Below, one piece after another: positions 1 to 8,866 of a stretch of 53,386 nt of DNA. Made by a program: the position numbers and the translations under genes. Position 1 is the first letter of the stretch; every line of letters starts with the position of its first letter. A model generated the notes under the pieces. The model saw only the letters and a program-made list of their open reading frames with translations, did not search any database and was not told the DNA's origin. This stretch comes from an uncultured bacterium. Its GTDB lineage: Bacteria > Pseudomonadota > Gammaproteobacteria > Burkholderiales > Burkholderiaceae_E. The stretch covers positions 1-53,386 of the forward strand of contig CAIVPX010000062.1 of assembly GCA_903907905.1 (NCBI GenBank), written 5' to 3'.

Positions 1-381
1 ATGCTGCTGCTCGGCGCGGGGCATTGCTTTCGCGATCAGGTGCTCGAGGTGTGTCCCGAGTTGTCGCGCTATTCGCAGTCCTCCGGCGGCATTCAGAAAA
101 CCTTCGAGGGTTCGTCGCTCGAAACCATTCGCCACATGGTGGCCGCCGGGTTGGGTATCACGGTGTTGCCCCGGACTGCCATGCCCGTCGGGTCGGCGGG
201 CGATGAAGGTCTGCTGCGCTACGTGCCCTTCGAAGCGCCGCCGCCGCTTCGTCGCGTGTCACTCGCCTGGCGAAAGAGCTTCTCCCGCGTGCCTGCGGTG
301 CGCAAGCTTCGCGAGGCGGTTCTCAAACTCGATCTTGCTGGCGTCACCATGCTGCCCGACGAGCAAGAGATCGCTCACTGA
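1..381 (+). CDS. oxyR: OxyR, LysR-type peroxide sensor (C-terminal part, cut by window start)
   Basis: The 126 visible residues are the end of a LysR-family effector domain, and the gene begins outside the window. They carry the peroxide-sensing pair GHCFRDQVLEVC. The two cysteines (visible residues 9 and 18) have the same nine-residue spacing as Cys199 and Cys208 of E. coli OxyR. The following SSLETIRHMVAAGLGITVLP also matches OxyR closely. OxyR is a cytoplasmic activator that forms a disulfide on H2O2 exposure and switches on catalase and peroxiredoxin genes. Both redox cysteines are present, so the sensor is probably functional. The DNA-binding domain cannot be assessed. The stop codon lies 50 bp upstream of cysM on the same strand. 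Confidence 0.88.
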   Translation: MLLLGAGHCFRDQVLEVCPELSRYSQSSGGIQKTFEGSSLETIRHMVAAGLGITVLPRTAMPVGSAGDEGLLRYVPFEAPPPLRRVSLAWRKSFSRVPAVRKLREAVLKLDLAGVTMLPDEQEIAH

Positions 382-431
382 GCGCCCATTGAACCGTTCC
401 GACGCTTTGCCCTGACAGGACTGACCCCACC

Positions 432-1346
432 ATGGCCGACCGCCCCGATTACCCCACCATTGATGCCACGATCGGCAACACGCCGCTGGTTCGTCTGCAG
501 CGACTGCCCGGCGAGTGGCAGAGTCGTCGAGGCAATCTTATCCTGGGCAAGCTCGAGGGCAACAACCCAGCCGGCTCGGTCAAGGACCGGCCGGCGCTGG
601 CCATGATCGAGCGCGCCGAGAAACGCGGCGACATTCGACCCGGCGATACGCTGATCGAGGCCACCTCCGGCAACACCGGCATTGCGCTCGCCATGGCGGC
701 CGCCATTCGCGGTTACCGCATGGTTCTGATCATGCCGGACAACCTGTCGATCGAGCGGCGACAGTCGATGAAGGCGTATGGCGCCGAACTCATTCTGGTG
801 TCGCGCGCCGAAGGCATGGAGGGCGCACGCGACCTGGCCGATCGCATGCAGCGCGAGGGTCAGGGCCGGGTGCTCGATCAGTTTTCAAACGATGACAACT
901 GGGCCGCGCACTACGACGGCACGGGCCCGGAGGTCTGGCGCGATACCCGGGGCCAGGTGACGCACTTCGTCTCGGCCATGGGTACCACCGGCACCATCAC
1001 AGGCGTTTCGCGCTACCTGAAGGAGCGCAACCCGTCGGTGCAGATCGTCGGTGCGCAGCCTGCCGAGGGCTCATCCATTCCCGGGATCCGCAAGTGGCCG
1101 GTCGAGTATCTGCCCAGCATTTATCGGCACGCCATCGTCGACCGGATCGAGTCGGTGTCGCAGGCCGATGCCGAGGCGATGGCGCGCCGGTTGGCGGCCG
1201 AGGAGGGCATCTTTGCAGGGATTTCGGCGGCCGGCGCCTGTTGCATTGCCTTGCGGATCGCCGCGGAGGTCGAGAACGCCACCATCGTGTTCATCGTGTG
1301 TGATCGTGGCGATCGCTACCTGTCTACGGGCGTTTTCCCCGGATGA
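432..1346 (+). CDS. cysM: Cysteine synthase B (O-acetylserine sulfhydrylase, CysM type)
   Basis: A 304-residue fold-type II PLP enzyme that makes cysteine from O-acetylserine and sulfide or thiosulfate. The PLP lysine is in NNPAGSVKDRPA (K51), the phosphate/asparagine loop is TSGNTGIALAM (about residues 77-87), and the glycine-rich loop is SAMGTTGTITG. The length fits CysM rather than the longer CysK. The NPAGSVKDR context and the RYLSTGVF ending are typical of CysM. It probably acts in the cytoplasm in sulfur assimilation. Its stop overlaps the start of the next gene in an ATGA, so the two are likely translated together. Nothing unusual is seen. Confidence 0.93.
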   Translation: MADRPDYPTIDATIGNTPLVRLQRLPGEWQSRRGNLILGKLEGNNPAGSVKDRPALAMIERAEKRGDIRPGDTLIEATSGNTGIALAMAAAIRGYRMVLIMPDNLSIERRQSMKAYGAELILVSRAEGMEGARDLADRMQREGQGRVLDQFSNDDNWAAHYDGTGPEVWRDTRGQVTHFVSAMGTTGTITGVSRYLKERNPSVQIVGAQPAEGSSIPGIRKWPVEYLPSIYRHAIVDRIESVSQADAEAMARRLAAEEGIFAGISAAGACCIALRIAAEVENATIVFIVCDRGDRYLSTGVFPG

Positions 1347-2236
1347 GCCGCGGCGCGCAGCCCGCGGCCGAGGCGGGCGCGCAGCGACTGAGGGGCATCC
1401 TGCTGGTGGTGGCGGCGAGCGCCTGCTTTTCGCTGCTCGATGCGCTGATCAAGCTGCTGGCCGACCGGTATTCGCCGTTCATGCTGTCCTGGACGCGGTA
1501 TTTCTTTCACATCGTGGTGATGGTGCTGGTGTTCGGGCGCAGCGTGGGTCTTGGCCTGATTCGAACCCGACGCCCGACGACGCAGTTTGTCCGAGGCGCG
1601 ACGCTCGCGGTGTCGGCGGTGACTTTTTTCAACGCGGTGGCGCTGCTGCCTCAGGCCGAGGCCACGGCGATCCTCAGCGTCGCGCCCATGCTGGTCACGG
1701 TCGGCGCGGTCTGGCTGCTGCGCGAGCGGGCGCCGGCGGGCACCGTTTGGGCGCTCAGCCTGAGCTTTGCCGGCGTGCTGCTCATGTTGCGCCCGGGCGG
1801 CGGGCTGGCGGGTTGGGGCGCGCTGCTCGCCTTGCTCGCGGCTTTCATGAGCGCAGCGTACTCGCTGCTGACACGTTCGCTCGCTGCCTCGGATGACACG
1901 CTGGCAACGCTGTTTATCGGCGGCGTGGTGGCGCTGCTGTGCCTGTCGTTCTACGTGCCCTTCGTCTGGCAGTGGCCGCGCGATCTGACCGACCTGGCCT
2001 TGATGTTTGCCAGCGGCGCATGTGGCGCTCTGGGGCACCTCATGCTGGTGAGGGCGTATTCGCTGGCCAATGCCAGCACGCTCGCACCCTTTACGTACGC
2101 CCATGCGGCGTGCGCGCTCGTGACCGGATGGATTTTCTTCGGTGCTTTCCCCGATGCGCTGTCGCTTGCCGGCATGGGGCTGATCGTGGCCACCGGCGTC
2201 GTGATGGCACTGCGCCGGCGGGCGCCGCGCGGTTAG
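1343..2236 (+). CDS. EamA/DMT-family inner-membrane permease
   Basis: A 297-residue very hydrophobic protein with about ten predicted transmembrane helices arranged as two EamA repeats of five. This is the layout of the drug/metabolite transporter superfamily, which exports amino acids, nucleobases or other small metabolites. Motifs that help are SACFSLLDALIKLLADRY in helix 1 and the later repeat LMLVRAYSLANASTLAPFTY. The start codon overlaps the cysM stop (ATGA), and coupling to cysteine synthesis raises the possibility of export of cysteine or a related thiol. That is inference from context only. The stop overlaps the converging mltB stop by 4 bp. Confidence 0.82.
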   Translation: MSRGAQPAAEAGAQRLRGILLVVAASACFSLLDALIKLLADRYSPFMLSWTRYFFHIVVMVLVFGRSVGLGLIRTRRPTTQFVRGATLAVSAVTFFNAVALLPQAEATAILSVAPMLVTVGAVWLLRERAPAGTVWALSLSFAGVLLMLRPGGGLAGWGALLALLAAFMSAAYSLLTRSLAASDDTLATLFIGGVVALLCLSFYVPFVWQWPRDLTDLALMFASGACGALGHLMLVRAYSLANASTLAPFTYAHAACALVTGWIFFGAFPDALSLAGMGLIVATGVVMALRRRAPRG

Positions 2237-3318
2237 TTGCGCGCGCCCCGCAGTTCGGCGGCCAGGTCGATGACGGCCATGGCGTAGAAGCTCGAGCGGT
2301 TGTACCGGGTGATGACGTAAAAATTATTGGCCCCGAGGTAGTAGCTCGTAGGGTCATCGCCATTGGGCAGATCGATGAGCGCGAGCGGCATGTTGGCGGG
2401 GACACGCTGGGGGCTGCTGACGCCGTAGCTCGCGAGTTGGGTGATCGTGTAGCGCGGCTCGATCCCGGCCTCGATCAGCGGTGTTGCTTTGGTTTCGTCT
2501 GCGACCCTGGCCGCAAAGTGGGTGACCTCACCTTTTCGCCAGCCGTGATTGGCGAGAAAGCTTGCCACCGAACCGACCGCGTCACTGTTGGTGCGCATCA
2601 GGTCGATGCGGCCGTCCCCGTCGAAGTCGATCGCATGGCGACGGATGCTGCCCGGCATGAATTGCGGCACGCCCATCGCGCCCGCAAAGGAGCCCCTTGG
2701 CCCCAGCGGGTCGAGTTTCTGGTCGCGGGTGAGCAGCAGGAACTGTTCGAGTTCGCTGCGGAAGTACTCGGCGCGTCGCGGGTAATCGAACGCAAGGGTT
2801 GCGAGCGTATCAAGCACCCTGAAATTGCCCGTGTAGCGGCCGTACATGGTCTCGATGCCGATGATGGAGACGATGATTTCCTGCGGCACGCCGAAACGTT
2901 CCGAGGCGCGGCGCAGGGCGTCCTGATTGTCGCGCCAGAAGACCAGCCCCGCTTCGACCCGGAGCGGATCGAGCGCACGTGTCCGGTAGTTGGCCCAGGA
3001 ACGCTTTGCGCTCGGTGGCGCCGGGGTCATGAGGGTGATGACGCGAGGCTGATGCCTGATTTGCGCGAAGAGCTGCAGCAGTTCGTCCTGGTTGAAACCG
3101 TGGCGTGTTGCCACATCTCGTAAGAACGCCCTGACGTCAGCGCGCTGGGCGTATTCGCCTTCGGCGCGCTCGGGACTCTTGGGCTCGGCCGCCATCGCCG
3201 AGATGGAACATGCGGCAAGGGTCACTGCGGCGAGCAGCGAGCGCAGGCATCGGAGCGGACTCCGGACAGCGTTGGCCGCTGGTGCGAGCGACTGTCCGGC
3301 AGAGGTCTTTAAGTGCAT
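2233..3318 (-). CDS. mltB: Membrane-bound lytic murein transglycosylase B (lipoprotein)
   Basis: A 361-residue transglycosylase that cleaves the MurNAc-GlcNAc bond of peptidoglycan with 1,6-anhydro ring formation. The catalytic glutamate is E156 in SIIGIETMYGRYTG, equivalent to Glu162 of E. coli Slt35/MltB. An EF-hand-like calcium site DFDGDGRID follows, as in Slt35. The N-terminus has a basic segment, a hydrophobic stretch and a lipobox (TLAAC, lipidated Cys37), so the protein should be anchored in the outer membrane facing the periplasm. The signal sequence is long; an internal start is possible but no better ATG is seen. It is divergently placed from the crotonase gene and convergent with the DMT permease. 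Confidence 0.92.
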   Translation of the reverse strand: MHLKTSAGQSLAPAANAVRSPLRCLRSLLAAVTLAACSISAMAAEPKSPERAEGEYAQRADVRAFLRDVATRHGFNQDELLQLFAQIRHQPRVITLMTPAPPSAKRSWANYRTRALDPLRVEAGLVFWRDNQDALRRASERFGVPQEIIVSIIGIETMYGRYTGNFRVLDTLATLAFDYPRRAEYFRSELEQFLLLTRDQKLDPLGPRGSFAGAMGVPQFMPGSIRRHAIDFDGDGRIDLMRTNSDAVGSVASFLANHGWRKGEVTHFAARVADETKATPLIEAGIEPRYTITQLASYGVSSPQRVPANMPLALIDLPNGDDPTSYYLGANNFYVITRYNRSSFYAMAVIDLAAELRGARN

Positions 3319-3410
3319 CGCGACATTTTCTCATGTTCAGCGCGATGTCGTGAAGTGGCCCGCGCGGCGGTGACGGTGAGGCGCGCCGATCGCTTTGACG
3401 CTTTGATGCC

Positions 3411-3440
3411 TTGCTGCGTGCGGGTCCGCGCGGGGATAAT
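3411..3440 (+). promoter_or_regulatory. Putative sigma-70 promoter upstream of the crotonase gene
   Basis: TTGCTG (3411-3416) and GATAAT (3435-3440) are separated by 18 bp. The -10 box matches the consensus at five of six positions and the -35 box at three. It lies 48 bp upstream of the ATG in the 170-bp gap between divergent genes. Confidence 0.42.
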
Positions 3441-3488
3441 CGACCGCCACAGCGCTTACGGCTTCGCGATTTTCAATCTGGGGACAAC

Positions 3489-4289
3489 ATGTCGGACGCA
3501 ATTCAGCTGCCGGGTGGACCGGGAGATCGGGTCACCGAGTCTCGCGAGGGGGCCGTGGTCACCCTCACGATGAACCGGGGCGCGCAGTTCAATGCCTTGT
3601 CTGAAGGGCTGCTCACCGACCTTCAGGCCAGCCTCGACCGCATCGCGTCCGATGCCGGGGTCAGGGTGGTGGTCCTGGCCGGTGCGGGGCGGGCGTTTTG
3701 CGCGGGCCATGATCTGCGCGAGATGCGGGCCAGTCCCAGCCTCGAGTACTACAACACGCTGTTTGCGCAGTGCACGCGCATGATGCGGACCATCCAGCGC
3801 ATGCCCCAGCCCGTGATCGCCAGGGTGCATGGCATCGCCACGGCGGCGGGGTGTCAGCTGGTAGCGACCTGCGACCTGGCAGTGGCCAGCGACGAGGCAA
3901 AATTTGCCGTCTCGGGTGTCAACCTGGGCCTGTTCTGCTCAACGCCATCGGTGGCGCTGTCTCGCAACGTGTCGCGCAAGCAGGCGTTCGAGATGCTGGT
4001 CACGGGCGAGTTCATCGACGCGCAGCAGGCCCTCGAGCGCGGGCTAGTCAATCGGGTGGTGCCCGCAGCGTGCCTGGACCAGGAAATCGCCTCGCTGGCT
4101 GCAGTCATTCAGGCCAAGCCTGCCGTGGCCATTGCGATGGGCAAGGAGTTGTTTTACCGGCAGGCCGAGATGGGGACCGACGCGGCCTATCAGCTGGCCG
4201 GTCAGACCATGGCTTGCAACATGATGGAGGCCCCCGCGCTCGAAGGCGTTCAGGCCTTCATCGACAAGCGAAAGCCGCGCTGGGACTGA
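3489..4289 (+). CDS. Crotonase-fold enoyl-CoA hydratase/isomerase family protein (ECHDC3-like)
   Basis: A 266-residue crotonase-superfamily protein. The start was placed at the ATG at 3489, which gives the normal family length; the frame is open further upstream but has no homology there. The oxyanion-hole segments AFCAGHDLREM (about 69-79) and HGIATAAGCQLVATCDLAVAS (from about residue 114) are intact. The two glutamates that catalyse hydration in classical enoyl-CoA hydratase are both absent: the first is Q123 (in AAGCQL) and the second is G143 (in SGVNLG). The sequence resembles the ECHDC3 subgroup, whose reaction is not well established. It lies beside the ETF and acyl-CoA dehydrogenase genes, which suggests a link to acyl-CoA metabolism, but simple hydratase activity should not be assumed. 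Confidence 0.85.
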   Translation: MSDAIQLPGGPGDRVTESREGAVVTLTMNRGAQFNALSEGLLTDLQASLDRIASDAGVRVVVLAGAGRAFCAGHDLREMRASPSLEYYNTLFAQCTRMMRTIQRMPQPVIARVHGIATAAGCQLVATCDLAVASDEAKFAVSGVNLGLFCSTPSVALSRNVSRKQAFEMLVTGEFIDAQQALERGLVNRVVPAACLDQEIASLAAVIQAKPAVAIAMGKELFYRQAEMGTDAAYQLAGQTMACNMMEAPALEGVQAFIDKRKPRWD

Positions 4290-4312
4290 GCCGCGGCGCT
4301 CACGCGCAGCGA

Positions 4313-4348
4313 CCGGCGCCACCCGCCTGATGAGGCAGGCGGCGCCGG
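4313..4348. terminator. Strong stem-loop between convergent genes (probable bidirectional terminator)
   Basis: CCGGCGCC (4313-4320) pairs with GGCGCCGG (4341-4348), and inside it GCCT pairs with AGGC around a GATG loop. It sits in the 79-bp gap between the converging crotonase and dienelactone-hydrolase genes. No U-tract follows on either strand, so termination may be Rho-assisted, or the hairpin may only protect 3' ends. Confidence 0.5.
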
Positions 4349-4368
4349 ATAGGCCCGATCGGTGACGT

Positions 4369-5037
4369 TCAGCCGACGTGACGCGCCAGTTGGGCGAGCG
4401 TGCGTTCGGTCGCGAGCTTGGCGCTGGCCGCGTCATACGAGCCGCGCTCGTCGCAGTTGAAGCCGTGCCCGGCGGGGTAAATGAAGAACGAGACGCCCGG
4501 TTGCGCCGCGCGGATCTTGTCGACGTCGGTCATCGGAATGGCATGGTCGGTCTCGCCGAAGTGCATCTCCACCGGGCAGCGCGACTGCTCGGCGGCGAGC
4601 CCCGCGATGCCGCCGCCGTAGTAGGGCGCCGAGCAGGCGATGCCATCGACCCGAGTGGCTGCGGCCCAGGCCACGTTGCCGCCCCAGCAGTAGCCGACGA
4701 TCCCCACCTTGCCGACCGGGGCAAGTACGGCCAGGGCCGCGCGCACGTCGAGCACCGCATTGTCGAGTTTGATTTGTCCCATCAGCGCACGCCCCGCGCT
4801 GATGTCGTCCGGCGTATAGCCCAGTTCGACATTGGGCTGGGCGCGATCGAAAAAGGCCGGCGCAATGGCGACGTAGCCCTTTTCGGCATACCGGTCGCAG
4901 ACCGCGCGGATGTGCTGGTTCACGCCAAAAATTTCCTGGCAGACGATGAGGCCGCCGCGCGGTTTACCCGCCGGGTCGGCGCGATATGCGCCAATGCTTA
5001 CGCCATCCGAGGCCTTGAGTGTCAGTTGGGTGCCCAT
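4369..5037 (-). CDS. Dienelactone hydrolase family alpha/beta hydrolase
   Basis: A 222-residue alpha/beta hydrolase. The start at 5037 is fixed by an excellent Shine-Dalgarno sequence (AAGGAGGAG) seven bases upstream; the frame is open about 80 codons further but without homology. The nucleophile is the cysteine in GIVGYCWGGN, typical of carboxymethylenebutenolidases, with an acid in FGETDHAIP and the histidine in YPAGHGFNCDERGSYDA. Classical members hydrolyse dienelactone in chloroaromatic breakdown. Many members encoded outside such operons have other lactone or ester substrates. It is divergent from etfB with a shared 226-bp control region, and no chlorocatechol genes are near, so its substrate is unknown. 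Confidence 0.88.
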   Translation of the reverse strand: MGTQLTLKASDGVSIGAYRADPAGKPRGGLIVCQEIFGVNQHIRAVCDRYAEKGYVAIAPAFFDRAQPNVELGYTPDDISAGRALMGQIKLDNAVLDVRAALAVLAPVGKVGIVGYCWGGNVAWAAATRVDGIACSAPYYGGGIAGLAAEQSRCPVEMHFGETDHAIPMTDVDKIRAAQPGVSFFIYPAGHGFNCDERGSYDAASAKLATERTLAQLARHVG

Positions 5038-5183
5038 GTTCTTTCTCCTCCTTGGAAACAGGGTCGCATCCGGGGGGGTGCGGTGATTGAAGAGCGCGCA
5101 TTGTGGCGGCGTCAGGCGAGCCTTGTCCAGCGCGAAGACTTCCGTTTCGTGCGGCTGAACTGGCCCGCGCTTCAGGGGGCATT

Positions 5184-5189
5184 TATAAT
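5184..5189 (+). promoter_or_regulatory. Perfect -10 box (TATAAT) upstream of etfB
   Basis: TATAAT occurs 74 bp before the etfB start, in the gap between divergent genes. No good -35 box is seen at 16-18 bp (TGGCCC at 17 bp), so an activator or an extended contact may be needed. Confidence 0.4.
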
Positions 5190-5263
5190 CCGGGAGTTTT
5201 TCCTCAACTCTAGAAGAGCGCTCACCGAGAGCGCTGCTCGACAGATCCCCAGCGGGAGCCCTC

Positions 5264-6013
5264 ATGAAAATTCTGGTAGCCGTCAAGCGTGTGGTCGATT
5301 ACAACGTCAAGGTGCGGGTCAAGAGCGATCAGACCGGCGTCGACATTGCCAATGTCAAGATGTCGATGAACCCCTTTGACGAAATTGCCGTCGAGGAAGC
5401 CGTGCGGCTGAAAGAAAAAGGTGTCGCCACCGAAATCATTGCCGTGTCCTGCGGCCTGCAGGCCTGTCAGGAAACGCTCAGAACCGCGATGGCCATTGGC
5501 GCCGATCGTGCGATTCTGGTTGAAACCGATGTTGAACTGCAGCCGCTCGCCGTGGCCAAGCTGCTCAAGGCCGTGTGCGATCGCGAGCAGCCCCAGTTGC
5601 TCATCCTCGGCAAGCAGGCGATTGACGATGACGCCAACCAGACCGGGCAGATGCTGGCGGCGCTGGGCGACATGGCGCAGGCCACTTTTGCCTCCCGGGT
5701 TGAAATTGCCGATGGCAAGGCCAAGGTGACGCGTGAAGTCGATGGCGGTCTGGAAACCCTCACGCTGAGCCTGCCCGCGGTGGTGACCACCGATCTGCGG
5801 CTCAACGAGCCCCGCTACGTCACCCTGCCCAACATCATGAAGGCCAAGAAAAAGCAGCTTGACGTGCTCAAGCCGGCCGATCTGGGCGTCGACCCGACCC
5901 CGCGTCTGCGTACCCTGAAGGTTACCGAGCCCGCCGGTCGCAAGGCGGGCATCAAGGTGGCCGACACCAAGGCCCTGGTCGACAAACTGCGCAATGAAGC
6001 GAAGGTGATCTGA
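5264..6013 (+). CDS. etfB: Electron transfer flavoprotein, beta subunit
   Basis: A 249-residue ETF beta subunit. It opens with [20 protein letters not shown], contains [16 protein letters not shown], and has the signature region [22 protein letters not shown] near residues 170-191. With EtfA it forms a cytoplasmic FAD/AMP heterodimer that takes electrons from acyl-CoA dehydrogenases and passes them to ETF:ubiquinone oxidoreductase. The length is normal. It is the first gene of an etfB-etfA-acyl-CoA dehydrogenase unit, with 57 and 62 bp between genes, so the three are probably one transcript. Confidence 0.95.
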   Translation: MKILVAVKRVVDYNVKVRVKSDQTGVDIANVKMSMNPFDEIAVEEAVRLKEKGVATEIIAVSCGLQACQETLRTAMAIGADRAILVETDVELQPLAVAKLLKAVCDREQPQLLILGKQAIDDDANQTGQMLAALGDMAQATFASRVEIADGKAKVTREVDGGLETLTLSLPAVVTTDLRLNEPRYVTLPNIMKAKKKQLDVLKPADLGVDPTPRLRTLKVTEPAGRKAGIKVADTKALVDKLRNEAKVI

Positions 6014-6070
6014 GCCGGGCCCGCCGCCCCGCCTGATACCTGCGCCCTCCGATTACTTAAGGACATCACC

Positions 6071-7000
6071 ATGGCAGCTCTGGTCATTGCTGAACACGAC
6101 AACGTTTCCCTGAAAGTCGCCACCCTCAACACCATTACCGCCGCCGCTCATTGCGGGGGCGGTATCACTGTGCTGGTGGCGGGTTCCGGCTGCGCAGCCG
6201 CTGCCCAGGCCGCTGCCGCCATCCAGGGGGTGGACAAGGTGCTGGTGGCCGACGCCCCGCAGTTCGCGGATCAACTCGCCGAAAATATCGCCGAGCAGGC
6301 GCTGGCTGTCGCGGGGGGCTTCTCGCACATCCTGGCTGCGGCCACGGCGCACGGCAAGAACGTGCTGCCCCGGGTCGCGGCGCGGCTTGATGTCGCTCAG
6401 ATCTCCGAGATCATCGGGGTGGTTTCGCCGGACACGTTTACCCGCACCTTCTATGCCGGTAACGCCATCGCCACCGTGCAGTCCATCGATGCCGTCAAGG
6501 TCATCTCGGTACGAACCACAGCGTTCGATCCCGCGGCCTCGGGCGGCTCGGCGGCGGTCGAGTCGGTGGCGGCCGTGGCCGATTCGGGCAAGTCGAGTTT
6601 CGTCGGGCGCGAGGTGGCCAAGTCGGACCGCCCCGAATTGGCGGGCGCGAAGATCGTGGTCTCGGGCGGTCGCGGCATGGGTTCGGCCGACAACTTCAAG
6701 ATCCTCGACCCGCTGGCCGACAAGCTCGGGGCCGCGTTGGGGGCCTCGCGCGCCGCCGTGGACGCGGGCTATGCGCCCAACGACTGGCAGGTGGGGCAAA
6801 CCGGCAAGATCGTCGCGCCGCAGCTGTATGTGGCCATTGGTATCTCGGGTGCCATTCAGCACCTGGCCGGCATGAAGGACAGCAAGGTTATCGTCGCCAT
6901 CAACAAGGACGAAGAGGCGCCCATCTTTGGCGTGGCCGATTACGGACTGGTGGGTGACCTGTTTCAGGCGGTGCCGGAAGTGGTCAAGGAACTGGGCTGA
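6071..7000 (+). CDS. etfA: Electron transfer flavoprotein, alpha subunit
   Basis: A 309-residue ETF alpha subunit of normal length. The C-terminal FAD domain is clear: [46 protein letters not shown] and [30 protein letters not shown], which are the ETF-alpha signature segments that hold FAD. The ribosome-binding site is TAAGGAC upstream of the ATG. It forms the electron carrier with the preceding etfB product, and the acyl-CoA dehydrogenase that follows is the obvious local electron donor. Confidence 0.95.
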   Translation: MAALVIAEHDNVSLKVATLNTITAAAHCGGGITVLVAGSGCAAAAQAAAAIQGVDKVLVADAPQFADQLAENIAEQALAVAGGFSHILAAATAHGKNVLPRVAARLDVAQISEIIGVVSPDTFTRTFYAGNAIATVQSIDAVKVISVRTTAFDPAASGGSAAVESVAAVADSGKSSFVGREVAKSDRPELAGAKIVVSGGRGMGSADNFKILDPLADKLGAALGASRAAVDAGYAPNDWQVGQTGKIVAPQLYVAIGISGAIQHLAGMKDSKVIVAINKDEEAPIFGVADYGLVGDLFQAVPEVVKELG

Positions 7001-7062
7001 GGCGTTCGCGGCGACCCGCCCTACCGGATCGCCGGTGTCTTCTACCGCTGGAGTGATCTCGC

Positions 7063-8865
7063 ATGAGTTATGTCGCGCCAATCAAGGACATGCTGTTCAC
7101 GCTCGAGCATGTCGCAGGCATCAACACGGTAGCGGCCCTGCCGGGGCTTGCCGAGGCAGGGCTCGATACGGCCCAGGCGGTTCTTGAAGAGTGTGCCCGC
7201 TTCAATGAGCAGGTGATTGCGCCGCTCAACTGGCCCAGTGATCTGCAGCCATCCAGTCTGCGTGATGGCCAGGTCACCACCAGTCCGGGGTTTGCAGAGG
7301 CCTTCAAGGCCTACGCCGCAGCCGGCTGGCAGGGCATCCAGCATCCGCCCCAGTTCGGCGGCCAGGGCCTGACCAAGCTCATCGGAACGCCCTGCGTCGA
7401 GATGCTCAATGCGGCAAGCCTGTCTTTTGCCTTGTGCCCGCTGCTGACCGATGGCGCGATCGAGGCCCTGCTCACCGCGGGCAGCGACGAGCAGCAGGCG
7501 CGCTACATTCCGCCCATGGTCGAGGGACGGTGGACGGGCACCATGAACCTCACCGAACCCCAGGCGGGGTCTGACCTGGCGCAGGTGCGTACCCGGGCCG
7601 TGGGACAACCCGACGGCACCTATCGCATTTTCGGTCAGAAAATCTATATCACCTATGGCGAACACGACATGGCCGAGAATATCGTCCATCTCGTGCTCGC
7701 CCGCACGCCTGAGGCCCCCGAGGGAGTCAAGGGCATCTCGCTCTTTCTTGTGCCCAAGTTTCTCGTCAACGCAGACGGCTCGCTGGGTGCGCGCAACGAC
7801 GTCTGGTGTGCTTCGCTCGAGCACAAACTGGGCATCAAGGCCAGCCCCACCGCCGTGCTGCTGTATGGCGACGACAAAGGCGAGGTCGGCGCCGGCGCCG
7901 TGGGCTACCTCATCGGCCAGGAAAACCGCGGCCTCGAGTACATGTTCGTGATGATGAATGCCGCCCGCTTTGCGGTGGGCATGCAGGGCATTTCGGTGGC
8001 CGATCGGGCGTATCAGAAGGCGGTGGCCTATGCGCGCGAGCGGGTTCAGAGCCGAGATGTGGCCGGGTCGGCCGCGTCGGTCGCCATTATTCGCCACCCG
8101 GATGTACGCCGCATGCTCATGACCATGCGCGCGCTCACTGAAGGCGCCCGCTCGCTGGCCTACGTGGCCGCCTCAGCCTGCGACGCCGGACATCACGCCC
8201 CCGATCCTGAGACTCGCCAGCGCAATCTGGCGGTTTATGAGTTCCTGGTGCCCATCGTGAAGGGTTGGTCCACCGAGTTGTCACTGGAGGTGACGTCGCT
8301 GGGCGTGCAGGTGCACGGCGGCATGGGTTTTATCGAAGAAACCGGTGCGGCGCAGTATTACCGCGATGCTCGCATTCTCACCATCTATGAGGGCACCACC
8401 GCCATCCAGGCCAACGATCTGATTGGTCGCAAGACCGCTCGCGATGGCGGTGCTGTGGCGCGCGTACTGATCGCAGGTATTCGCGAGACTGCTTCGTCCC
8501 TCGAAGGCCGGGACGGCGATTTCGGGGTGATCCGACAGGGGCTTTTCGTCGCAGCGCAGGCGCTCGAAGACACGGTCGGGTATGTGGTGGCCAGTTCGCG
8601 CACTGACGTGCGTGCGGTGTTCGCGGGGTCGGTGCCCTATCTGAAGCTTGCGGGTATCGTGTTATCGGGTTGGCAGTTGGCCCGGGCCGCGATGGCCGCG
8701 CAGGCTTTGCTCGATGCGGGCGAGGGCGACCGTGCGTTTTTCTCTGCAAAAATCGCCACGGCGCGGTTTTTCGCTGACCACGTGCTGGTGCAGGCCACCG
8801 GGCTCTGCCATGCCATCGTGGGCGGTGCCCCAGGCGTACTGGCGCTGGAAGACTCGCAGTTCTGA
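7063..8865 (+). CDS. Long-type acyl-CoA dehydrogenase (DmdC-like, ~600 residues)
   Basis: A 600-residue FAD acyl-CoA dehydrogenase. The N-terminus (MSYVAPIKDMLFTLEHVAGI) and the extra C-terminal domain are those of the DmdC / 3-methylmercaptopropionyl-CoA dehydrogenase family rather than the ~380-residue type. Seen in order are the FAD-loop segment MNLTEPQAGSDLAQVRTRA, GVQVHGGMGFIEETGAAQYYRD and IYEGTTAIQANDLIGRK. The glutamate of YEGT (E443) is the expected catalytic base. It oxidises an acyl-CoA to the 2-enoyl-CoA and passes electrons to the ETF encoded just upstream. Family members act on many substrates, so a role in DMSP breakdown cannot be claimed. It ends one base before the converging gene. 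Confidence 0.9.
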   Translation: MSYVAPIKDMLFTLEHVAGINTVAALPGLAEAGLDTAQAVLEECARFNEQVIAPLNWPSDLQPSSLRDGQVTTSPGFAEAFKAYAAAGWQGIQHPPQFGGQGLTKLIGTPCVEMLNAASLSFALCPLLTDGAIEALLTAGSDEQQARYIPPMVEGRWTGTMNLTEPQAGSDLAQVRTRAVGQPDGTYRIFGQKIYITYGEHDMAENIVHLVLARTPEAPEGVKGISLFLVPKFLVNADGSLGARNDVWCASLEHKLGIKASPTAVLLYGDDKGEVGAGAVGYLIGQENRGLEYMFVMMNAARFAVGMQGISVADRAYQKAVAYARERVQSRDVAGSAASVAIIRHPDVRRMLMTMRALTEGARSLAYVAASACDAGHHAPDPETRQRNLAVYEFLVPIVKGWSTELSLEVTSLGVQVHGGMGFIEETGAAQYYRDARILTIYEGTTAIQANDLIGRKTARDGGAVARVLIAGIRETASSLEGRDGDFGVIRQGLFVAAQALEDTVGYVVASSRTDVRAVFAGSVPYLKLAGIVLSGWQLARAAMAAQALLDAGEGDRAFFSAKIATARFFADHVLVQATGLCHAIVGGAPGVLALEDSQF

Positions 8866-8866
8866 G

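Noticed and set aside
1558-1572. GATTCGAACCCGAC resembling the T-arm of a tRNA
   Set aside because: It lies in the DMT permease coding frame, and no acceptor or anticodon stems or CCA end surround it.
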